Source: Hyposmocoma kahamanoa
Lineage: Eukaryota; Arthropoda; Insecta; Lepidoptera; Cosmopterigidae
Length of the DNA stretch: 64,000 bases
Assembly (NCBI RefSeq): GCF_003589595.1
Contig: NW_020654229.1
Span: forward strand, 974,268 to 1,038,267
Direction: 5' to 3'
Shown here: positions 51,311 to 61,400 of the stretch, in pieces
Numbering within the stretch: the stretch's first letter is position 1
How the letters are laid out: every line of letters starts with the position of its first letter
The notes under the pieces: model-generated
Told to the model about the DNA's origin: nothing
Databases searched by the model: none
The model's input: only the letters and a program-made list of their open reading frames with translations
Made by a program: the position numbers and the translations under genes

Positions 51311-52050
51311 GTGTTAGGACCGTAGCAATTGGAAGACTGTTGTCTCTGCCTACGCCGATGGGAAAAATGCGTGAGGTATATGTATGTATATATTATCCGT
51401 TATTTTATAGTTAATTTCACATAGCATGGGTACGGTGACGTTTGAGATTTGAAGCGTCTAGTGATGTAGTAAACTCGATGGAAATACCTTATCGACGTAA
51501 TTTGCCACGAAGCGGGAATTAATTTAGAGACAATTTAAGAACAAATAACAAAATAAAAAGGATTCAATTATTATGTTATTTTAGTTATTAAAAAACTACA
51601 CAAATAAAAATTCAACAACAGCCAAACAAAAAGTTAACGGGAACGAAACTAAATTGGAACAATTATTCCAAAAACACCAAGCAAAGTTCTAAACAAAATA
51701 AAACGAGTCTCATACAAGGTGTAAACACTTGTTCTGACGCGAGATACGGTAGTCGTTTCGATTTATCGATTCTATAATATAAATCTGTATAGATAAATAT
51801 TCCGTTTTACGCATCAAGTAGTTGTAGTTAATTTATTTTTACTTAATATACTGTAATTTTTATTTAAAATTACAACTGCAATATATGATAACAAATTTAC
51901 TATTTCTTTTTGGAAGCTGGTTGAGAGATTAGTTAAAAATAGTATGTGCTGTATGTTTAATTTGAATAAAATTATTATTATTATTATTATTAATGTAAAA
52001 ATTTGAAATATCGCAGTACCTATCGTATGTGAAATGGACTATAGTTAATA
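51311..52050. other. No supported gene
   Basis: AT-rich; (TTA)n at 51972-51991. No recognised repeats. Confidence 0.5.
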
Positions 52051-52057
52051 TAATATA

Positions 52058-52860
52058 TAGTCTGTCTTTTTGAAGACGGAGTAAACTGTCATTTGTAGGG
52101 TTGCCAGTTTTCATAAAATTTTAAATAGTCATGTAGTTGCTGTCGACAGTTTTATCGAAAGATTGTGAAAAAACGTGATTTTGCCAAAAATGCCTGAATT
52201 GTGAATGTTACGACGTTCTAATTATTACTAATTGCGTTCTTGACATCTTTATTCTTATTTTAGCAGTTGATCTACTAGTATCGAGATCAATTTTTATTCA
52301 TAATACATGTTAACAAAAATATCCGGATTTGATTATCTATATTGAATTAAAAAGAAAAACTTTAAAATATGTATAGGAAATGTAACTATTTTTCCGGATT
52401 TAAATCGCGTATATTTGTTTTTTCAAACAAACCAACGTTTCGGACCCTTTACAGGTCCCATGGTCACGGTTGACATTCAGCCGACAATCAACCGTCAGTC
52501 AGTGAAAAAACAAATATACGCGATTTAAAGTCGGTGTAATAGTTTCATTTCCTATGTGTAACAATCGCGAAAACCTAAGAACTCGATATTCAAAATATGT
52601 ATTTTTCATAAACATGGTTCTAAATACAGTGCGTGTATGCTTACAAAAATTGACAATTCAAATGAACTTGTGGTCAATAATTGGATGAATAATGGATCGA
52701 GGATGATTCGAATGAAACAAGTTCGGTTATGTATTCCATAAGCGTGACAAATATTTACTCGATAGTCAATAGAATATTCATCGACTACAATCAATAGCTG
52801 CTCGCAAGCTGGAAACACTTTTGCACTATGAAGTAGGTCGGCACAACATGTATTTTCTTC
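52058..52860 (-). mobile_element. TATAGTCTGTC-ended element, second copy, with PLE insertion
   Basis: Left end TATAGTCTGTCTTTTTGAAG; the parts around 52120-52320 and 52600-52840 match 31010-31145 and 30530-30735 inverted. The PLE terminal piece (52375-52590) sits between them. Confidence 0.65.
52375..52590. mobile_element. PLE terminal repeats in inverted arrangement
   Basis: The left block ends CGCGTATATTTGTTTTTTCA then AACGTTTCGGACCCTTTACA. The right block is its inverse AAAAAACAAATATACGCGAT. Only about 90 bp separate the two arms. Confidence 0.75.
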
Positions 52861-53228
52861 CACTCTCCCCTATCAGCCGTTATTTCCATCCACACTAACA
52901 TCTTTCTTATCCATGTCATCTTTCACACAATCCATCCATCCATTTATCGGTTATAAACAAAGGTCGAAAGGTGTTCCACATATAGATACAGCTGCAGGGA
53001 GCGATATAGAGTTGTTAATAGTGCAGCAATACTACGTAACCTATTTAAAAAACATATCTAATCATCTCCGAAGCAATCGGCGAGAGCCACATTTTTAACC
53101 GTTTCAGTGATTTGGATAACAGGTAAATGGGAACATAAAAAACGCACAAATTGTCTATTACACCATGGGCAAATAGCTCAAGAGACTGCTAATCTGCATA
53201 CTTAGATAGATCTTAACTATGAAAAAAA

Positions 53229-53664
53229 TCAAAATTCCGTCTTATAGACGGCGTTGGTACCAATAATGATGTTGGTTCCAGCCGTGGGGCGACGGCTTAA
53301 GAATACATTGTCGCCTCCCCATACATGCCCGTGGGGGTCGTAAGAGGCGACCGAGGGCGTCACAAGTGTCCATCTGCTTAGCATTGTGGTAGGCTCTGTG
53401 CCGACTGGATAGCGACCACAGTACACACGGCGGAAAACCCTCCACAGTGAAACGCTTTTGCGAATCGCGTTCAGGGATCAGTTGGTGTACATCCAGTGCA
53501 TTTGGCCAGACCGGCAAAATGATAGTGACGGAGTGAAGATATTTGTGTTTTCCATCCGTTACTCTCATCTCTGGACTGTATTCGCACTTTCCATCAGGCG
53601 CGGTGCAGTCATTTTGTCGAGTCGCAATAAAAAAAAAAAAATAAAAAAAAAAAAAAAAAAAAAT
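53229..53664 (+). mobile_element. Retrotransposon 3' end with poly(A)
   Basis: GC-richer block (CCCCATACATGCCCGTGGGG, GTCGTAAGAGGCGACCGAGG, GTAGGCTCTGTGCCGACTGG) ending in an A-run interrupted by one T at 53628-53663. The sequence style is that of an insect LINE 3'UTR. There is no intact ORF. Confidence 0.65.
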
Positions 53665-53735
53665 AACCTGTAACCCGTGTGACGCCGCCAATAGACGGGG
53701 CGACGATGGCGACAGAGCGAACGGACATTACGACC

Positions 53736-53976
53736 GTGAACTGGCAACCGGTACTATCTCAATTTTGACAACTTTACAGGATGAAGAAAAAATCATTTAT
53801 ATAGCATCTGTTTTATTAAATAAAAATACGTAATGTACAGACATACATGTGAAATAGAAATATTTAAAAACCGTATTTCTATTTAATAAACCAGATGTTA
53901 TATAAATGACGCAAGTCATTTTTTTCTTCGTCTTGTGAAGTTGTCAAGATTGAGATAGTACCGACTGCCAGTTCAC
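53736..53976. mobile_element. Fold-back MITE, about 240 bp
   Basis: Left arm GTGAACTGGCAACCGGTACT then ATCTCAATTTTGACAACTTT; right arm the inverse (AAGTTGTCAAGATTGAGATA, CTGCCAGTTCAC). Almost the whole unit is self-complementary, with a short spacer near 53840. Confidence 0.87.
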
Positions 53977-54827
53977 AGTCGATTAGCTCGACCGCGACGA
54001 CAGTGATCGCGCGCGGCATAAATATTATTAAAATTCAAAGTTATTTCTAAATCTTTACAATAAACGAGTTCAAAGTTCTTATTCTTGTATTCTTTATCGC
54101 ATACACCGTTGATATCAATAAATTCCTTTAATATGATCTTATAAATCATTCAGTTTTATGCCTTAATTGTCAGGAGTTAAAATTATTTTCCGAATTTTGG
54201 CAAATATTCGTGTCAGTATTTGCATTGTGTGTTACAAACTAATTTATAAATTAACGCTTCCTAATACGTGTAGATGGCGCTAATCCTAATCAAAATAAAA
54301 AATAGCCAGCACTGTAGCACTATCCATAATAAGCGTCATCTAGTTGATTTGTTTGTTATCACTAGAAATTAGAGTAGCTTTGATAAATTGCAGCTTGTCA
54401 ATGTAAAACAAATTAGTTACAAAAACAGCTATTTGGTACTCGTCGCGACATCTGGTGTACCAAATAGGTACTACTGACCACGCTGACTTGTATCGCGATT
54501 AGCAGTCCCTTTGAGATATTGGTTCATGGTTAAACTAAACAGATTGAAATAATGTACAAGGTCAAGAGTATGTCAGCTATGACGTGCTATTGACTATACC
54601 CTTCCGTTTGTAGATAAGAGAAATCTCCGAGTATAAATAATACTAAGTCGATTTATTTCTAATGTATCGATAGTTTTTTTTATCGATGTCAATGCAACAC
54701 CATTAATATAATACTCGCTAATAAGTAAAACAATAATAATTAACGAAAATTGTAAAACCAATTGCAATAATTTATTATAATTAGGAATTAAAGTACATAC
54801 GTAATAGAATAAATTGAAGTTTCATTT
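53977..54827. other. No supported gene
   Basis: Unassigned AT-rich sequence between two mobile elements. Confidence 0.5.
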
Positions 54828-55253
54828 TTAACCGACTTGAAAAAAGAAGGTTCGATTCGACTTTTTTGTGTTTGTTACGCGATTATTTCGACTCCACCTA
54901 GGTAAAGTATAGTATGTCGAAATTGCCAAGTTCACAGAGGAGCGTTTTAAAGTTCTGTTTTCATTGAAATGAACATAACACGTGGCTTTAGCATTTCTAA
55001 GTTTTATTCGGCGAAGCCGATTAGATGATCACTCTATGTGAGTAAAGAGATTTACCACATGCTATGCTCATTACAGTGAATTCAAAACTTGAAAACGCTC
55101 CCCTGTAAACTTGGCAATTTCGACATACAATACTTTACGTAGGAGGGGTCGACTTGTGAACCGATTTCCATGATTCTTTTTTTATTAGAAAGGAGGTACC
55201 TCGTTAGTGGTCTCAGGCGAATTTGAAGAAAATATTCCACCTCTAAGGCTGCC
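54828..55253 (-). repeat. ACC repeat with nested palindromic MITE
   Basis: ACC left part 54828-54888 (ACCGACTTGAAAAAAGAAGG), MITE 54889-55152, ACC right part 55153-55253 (TTGTGAACCGATTTCCATGA). Confidence 0.8.
54889..55152. mobile_element. Palindromic MITE, TCGACTCCACCTA type
   Basis: TCGACTCCACCTAGGTAAAG at the left, its inverse TTTACGTAGGAGGGGTCGA at the right, at least 50 bp of inverted arms; second copy at 39078-39384. Confidence 0.86.
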
Positions 55254-55436
55254 TTTCCACCAGAGATGTGCGAGGTGCCGAGGCGGTGCGAGAATGTGTA
55301 GCGGCGCTGTGAAACTGTGTGATGTTTTACATCAAAGCTGTGCGAGGATGCGTTACGCACTCTTTTCAGATACGCGCGGGCGGGGTACGTGGTGGGGCGA
55401 GCGCTGACGACGTGTCAGTGCCAATTAGTGTCATAC

Positions 55437-55990
55437 TTAGGAAATGAAACTATTTTTCCGGATTTAAATCGCGTATATTTGTTTTTTCAAACAAACCGAC
55501 GTTTCGGGCCCTTTACAGGTCCCATGGTCACGGTTGACTGAGGTGGTACAGTCTTCAACCAGTTATGTCTAATATTAATGCAAACCACCCTATTTTTTCA
55601 CTATAGTTACAATAGTTATTAATTAAATACTTTATTTTTAATTTTACAAAGAAAACATTCCAATTTACGCTACATTAAGTTTTACAAATTATTTTATTGA
55701 ATGAATTTTTATTAAGTTCAATTTATTATTAATTATTAATAGAAATTAGAATAAACTAAAACATATTAATTAGTACTGCAGTCTTATGTCTGTTTGGGAT
55801 TTTTCATTAGAGGAAATACTGGATCCCAAACTGGTGGTACGGAGAAACCATCTTCCCTGTTGAAATTAGGATGTTTTTTAATTTCAATGGCCTCTGAAAA
55901 AACAAATATACGCGATTTAAATCCGGAAAAATAGTTTCATTTCCTATGTACACATATCATACACATACAATCGCGAAAACTTAAGAACTC
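55437..55990 (-). mobile_element. PLE 3' portion with inverted terminal piece
   Basis: Minus-strand order: terminal piece (55893-55990, inverted), coding end 55797-55893, AT-rich 3'UTR, hairpin block, terminal block at 55437-55500. No intact protein. Confidence 0.8.
55797..55893 (-). pseudogene. Penelope-like GIY-YIG C-terminal remnant
   Basis: EAIEIKKHPNFNREDGFSV then PPVWDPVFPLMKNPKQT and a stop. It aligns with the PLE remnant at 45403-45470 (EAIEMKKHRNLNREDGFKL). Confidence 0.85.
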
Positions 55991-57759
55991 AATAGTGTCA
56001 TACTTTCAGTAGCTCTAGTTTCCTACACCGTTTTGCACACATCCCTCGCTATTTTATATGTACTACAAACACTTGGCTCCGCTAACCCTTTTCCACCGGA
56101 GCTACGCTAAGCTAGGCTAGGGAAATGAAGTAATCCTATTGGTCGATTTTTTCCTCGCACACCGCCTCGCTACATCGCACATCTCTGATGGAAAGGCAGC
56201 CTAAGGTTAGTAAATAAATAGTAAGTAATAATCGGCTTGAAATCTCAGACCTACAATGACAATGTGTGTTAGTTCTTTTGATAACATGGCAAGCTGTAGT
56301 AGAATATTATCAGAGTTGTGAAAAACTCCCCATTGTGCTGAGGTTTGTTACTAAACGCTGTGTTTAGCTTATTTTTACTTATTAATTTGTTAAGATAAAT
56401 AAACAATTTCATTATTAAATTAAGTGGAGCAATTTCATTAAAAAAATTAATATCGTAATAGTAAAATATCCCTACAATCAATAAGATTAGTATCACACAA
56501 ATAGATTATCGTAAGTGCAGAGTAATTCTTTTTTATAAAAAAACAAACCAGATTCGTTGGACCTTACGACGGTCTTGTTGATACTAAATTACGTAGTATT
56601 TGGTTGCAGTTTTCATATATATAAAAACTTAGTATGGGTTACATAGTGTCGATCCATGGCAAATTTTCCTTAAAAAAAATCATTATTTTTCAGAAAAATT
56701 AAATATATTTCTTGATAGTTTTCCAATATTTTTTCTTTAATTTTCCACATTTGACGTTGACATCTGTCAACAGTTGAAGTTAATGAATGGAAACAATGGA
56801 GCCATTAAAAAGGATTTTTCTCGCTCTTGTGAAATCATTTTAAATCTCGTTTTTCTCTAAGTGGCTTTAATCTATACAAGTTAATTTTATAATTCACGGT
56901 AAATAAAACTTAAAAAGATATTTCTAAACGAAGAACTTCTTATAAGCCTTCGAAATTATAAATTTTTTGAGAATTGTTATTTCCACTATTTGAAATTTTT
57001 CGAAAAATTACCCAACAACCTCAAAATTGGCCCCAGTTGTGTCTTTTATCCCGAATTATTATCTTTTGTCCCGAATAAGCCTGTGTTTATTCATAACATC
57101 GTCACGGAATGGTAAATAAAAAATACAAAATAAGGAATATAACATTTTATCCTTAATTCAGTTCTGCAATAATTAATATTAATATTTGTACACATTTAAT
57201 CGTAAGTAAATAAAAAACTTAAACAACCGAAATTTACAAAGGAGATTCATAATTCAGATTACAGTTACTTCACAACTCATCTTTGCTATATTAACTACAA
57301 TTGTATTTTCATTATGCATTGTCTATTCAAATATCATTGCAAATACAAATACTGCTAATGCCACCAACGCGTAGTGCGTTCCTTAAATTTTCTATAGGAT
57401 ATATTTCGGGGAGTGTGCACTGGAACTTTTCAATTTAGTTCCACCCTCACCGTTCGGTCGACTAGAGGTCCGGAACACTCCATCCTTATGTCGTTGATAT
57501 ACCACCTATTCGCACTAAGCGCTTTGCTTCCTCCTTTCTGATGCGTACGGCAAAAGAATGGAATACTCGTCTGTATTTCCCAAAAAGTACAATTTGGGGC
57601 TGTTCAACACCAGGTTTTTCAGGTTTTTTTGGTGAGATTGTGGACAAGTGTGTCTAACATATTTAAAAAAATTGGTTCCAGGTACCCGACCGTCTCTTTT
57701 TAGTACTCCCGTATATCAGTCTTTAGTGGTTGTGATTTTTGTGCGATGTTATTGCAGTC
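55991..57759. other. No supported gene
   Basis: AT-rich. Isolated units of the tandem repeat described next (TTGTGTCTTTTATCCCGAA) occur at about 57038-57085. A fragment at 56790-56860 resembles 25825-25880. Pieces near 55250-55430 and 56030-56205 share GGCTGCCTTTCCA(C/T)CAGAGATG as inverted copies about 950 bp apart. Confidence 0.45.
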
Positions 57760-58130
57760 ATTTTGTGCCTTTCGTCCCCAATTAGTACTTATTATCACGA
57801 ATTTCTGTGTTTTGTTACCAGTTTGTGACTTTTATTCCAAATCTTTTGTCCCGATTTCATGTTTGTTCTCCCCAGTTTGTGTCTTTTATCTTTAAATTTT
57901 ATCTTTTGTCCCCAGTTTGTGTCTTTTATCTCCCAATTTCATATTTTGCCCCGAACTTTTGTGTGTTGTCCCCAATTTGTGTATTTTATATCACCAATTT
58001 TTTATTTTTTGTCCCAAATTTGTATCTGTTATCCCTAATTGGTGTTTTATGACCAAATTTACATCTATTGTCAAGAATTTGTGTCTTTTGTCTATGTTGT
58101 CTTTATCTTCAATGTCTATCTTTTATCACC
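57760..58130 (-). repeat. Degenerate tandem repeat of about 20 bp just beyond the gene 3 stop
   Basis: On the plus strand the unit is close to TTTGTGTCTTTTATCCCCAA, with about 12-15 diverged copies (CAGTTTGTGTCTTTTATC, CCCAATTTGTGTATTTTATA and so on). It starts 70 bp past the stop codon of the minus-strand zinc-finger gene and so may lie in its 3'UTR. Confidence 0.8.
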
Positions 58131-58199
58131 AATCGCATACTCGTATTCGTCACGCAGTTTTGTATTGTTTGTGCTTGTTACCCTTAAATCAGTACTTGG

Positions 58200-58403
58200 C
58201 TATTGACTCTCCATAGATACTCCGTCGACTTTATGCATATACAGCGGGTGTGTGTCAATTTCAGGCGGTCTTGGACGATGTCTCGCCCTAGGGGGCTGTG
58301 GGATCTTCATGTGGACAGTTTTGATGTGGGTTTTGACGCAGGTGGAAGTCTGGAACGTCTTGTCGCAGAGATCACACCGGTACCGGCGGACTTTTGTATG
58401 CAC
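58200..58403 (-). CDS. Gene 3 last exon
   Basis: CGTACAG then [38 protein letters not shown], ending MESQ and TAG (58200-58202). Confidence 0.95.
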   Translation of the reverse strand: MHTKVRRYRCDLCDKTFQTSTCVKTHIKTVHMKIPQPPRARHRPRPPEIDTHPLYMHKVDGVSMESQ

Positions 58404-61400
58404 CTGTACGAGAAAGATATTTTTTCAGTTGTTGTTTCTAAAATGTAGAAACCACAAAATGTTAACCGTGACCATGGGACATGTAAAGGGCCCGAAACGT
58501 TGGTTAGTTTGAAAAAACAAATATAAGCGATTTAAATCCGGAAAAGTAGTTCATATCCTATGTGTAACATTCGCGAAAACCATTTCCTATGTATAAAGAA
58601 CTCGATAATCACAATATGTATTTACCATAATCATTACACTATGGTAGGTAACACTAATTTACTTACCAACTGATGTTTGTGGTTCTGCGTGCGCGACTTG
58701 AACGCCTTGGGACAGTGGGGGCATTTGAAGGGACGCGCGCCGGTGTGAGTGTTCATGTGAATCTGAAAAATCATATCAGCAGATATAAATTTAAATAAAA
58801 TTTAAAAAACCCTCTGTACAAAACAGTGTACTTCTAAAAGTCAATAGTCACCAGCTGTAGACTAACAACTCGTCGAGGCCAATTCAATGAGCCCAAACAT
58901 TATAGTTTTACTGGAAGTATTTGAAAAGTTGGGTAGTCTGGAGACTGTCCAGCATCGAGTATATAACCAGAAATAGAGACAAATAAGGGCCATTCATCCC
59001 TGGCAACTCATCAGTCAAATAGCACTCATATCACTTTTAAATATCAACTCTCGTCTCTCGTTTGCGCTAAAATCACTAATTAGAAAGCTGAAATAATATA
59101 GCGCCAACAACTGACCTGTGTGTACGTCTCCGTATATTACAAAAATATTCGGTATTTATTGCAATAAAGATAATATCTCTAACAATGGGGGCTGTTCCGT
59201 TCGGTGGTGTGGGAAAAATAACAAAACATCTAATCCCGTCAATTGTTTCGAATTCGGGCTGGCCAATCGGAGCGTAGTTGTCACCGTAATGATTTGGCAG
59301 AATAGTTTTCAAACAAAGAGTAACAACTGAGTCAACCGTGACCATGGGACCTGTAAAGGGCCCGAAACGTTGGTTTCTTTGAAAAAACAAATATACGCGA
59401 TTTAAATCCAGAAAAATAGTTTTATTGACACTTTTCTTTTGACATGGTCGAGTATTAATTATTTGACAATAATTGTTCCGGATGATTGTCGGATGGAAAA
59501 TGGAAGTAGACCCCCTGCATATTTCCGTACAACACCTTTACAACATTCCACAGAAAGTGACAAATAAAGTAACCAGAAAACGGACCTGCAAAGAGTCCTG
59601 TATCCTGAAGCTCTTCGGGCACAGAGGGCATTGATGAGGCTTCTCTCCGGTGTGAACTCGTTGGTGATATTTCAGCGCAGCAGCACTCTGTTAATAATTA
59701 TAAATAAATAAATATTAGACATCATCACATATCACATATGTACGTTGCTCTGATCCCAAAGGGGCTAAAGCACTTGTGTTATGGATGGAAATCGCAAACA
59801 ACGCCGACACCTCAAACCCCCAAAACCCGAGACAATATGCAAAAGTTAGTTTTCTACACTGACCCGGATAGAACCCGGGACCACAGAGATGGCGACACCA
59901 TGAATACCGGTATGCGAGCCACTCAACCACGGAGCATATCATTAATTATTACTTATTAATGTACTAGCGTCTGGCACGGTATGCTAAGAAGACGTCGGTT
60001 CGAATCCGGTCGGATCGAAGGAACTTTTTCTGAGTGTTCGATCTTTGTATTAATCATTACAATCAATAATATTTTTTTTTTGTTTTTATTCGTTGTTTTT
60101 TAGATTTCATGCACGCCACACCCGTACACTCGCACCGACACGTTAACACTGACACAACTATACTAATACACACTGCACGACTTGTATGCAATTTTTGTTT
60201 ATATATGAGACGTAATTTTTTTATTTTACTGCACGACTTACACTTTGCCTTTTTGCTGTTGATGCACCGCGTTACCCTCTAGGCGATAGCATTTGGGACA
60301 CACGCGGTTGTGTCCCAAAAAACTGAGCCATGGCCTGTTTGGTTGTTTTTAATTAACTAGCAGATATTTGTTGTTTATTACGTATATTTATTGGATTTCC
60401 TACTTTTTTATTATTTTGTTTTGTATGTTTTTTTCTTCTTTCTTTTTTTTTTGTTACTTATTATTTCATATTGTCGTGTGTGCTTGTGGAAAGACAATGA
60501 ACGTGTTCTATCTATCCACCTGTTCTTTCTTTCCCCCCTTATCTCGCCCCCTTACACCCTTATTGAAAAATATAAATATACTCACCCTCCAAGTAAGCCC
60601 GCACATTTCACACATCCGCCTCTGTATTTTGGGCGGTCGTTTCGGCTTGCGCTGCTTGCCACTCGCAATTCCACTAGTGGACTTCGGCTTGGCGTCTCTC
60701 GGTCGTCTGTTCCTTGTCTCCTTGTGTATGACGCGATGCATGCGGTACAGTTTTTCGTTTTCGAAATTTGCGTTACACTGCGAACAAAATCAAACGTTAA
60801 ACGCTATATATATATATATACAATTTTATAAATAGAAAGATCGAACACCTAGAAAAAATTCCATCGATCCGGCCGAACTCGAACCAATGTCTCTTAGCAA
60901 ACCGTGCCAGAACCGACGTCTCCTAGTAAACCATGACAGAATAGACTGTTCGGTACGCCATAACTCCAGCATTTGTGTACCGATTTTGAAGATTCTTTTT
61001 TATTGGAAAACTTGAGATTGAATCCTACTTCGCGCACTTTCCGGTAACCGATTCCAATAATACTTACCTAGCCAATTATTATTAAGTTTACAAAATATCT
61101 ATTGATACCATTGACTTACAAATAAATGGACGACGGGTCTAATACAAAAACCACGAAAAAAATGTTTCAAGTCAACCTATTTAAACGTAGTGACATGTAA
61201 AGGAATATGAAAAAGCTAAAACGTTGAATTTAAATTGTAATGTCATCGCAATACCGTCTAATTTTGCTTGCTTCGCTGTCAGTCGAACAAATGAAGACTA
61301 AAGCGTGAATGACGCTCTTTATACGATTTTAACGCCCTATAAGTTCGGACACTTTTTAGCGCGGACCCGACGTCCTATATATAATTGTAAGTCAATGATT

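Noticed and set aside
53242..53691. 149-codon minus-strand open frame
   Set aside because: It reads antisense through a retrotransposon 3' end and its poly(A) run (poly-Phe segment), so it is an artefact.
59341..59370. True hammerhead ribozyme
   Set aside because: Stem and GAAAC are present, but the CUGANGA core and a closing stem III with a cleavable NUH could not be found, so only a conserved hairpin is claimed.
60368..60835. 155- and 146-codon plus-strand open frames
   Set aside because: They run antisense across the verified minus-strand zinc-finger exon 60586-60777. Their start is T-rich low-complexity sequence.
22784..61397. CRISPR array
   Set aside because: The repeats are dispersed, about 230-290 bp long, with inverted ends and target duplications in a eukaryotic genome.
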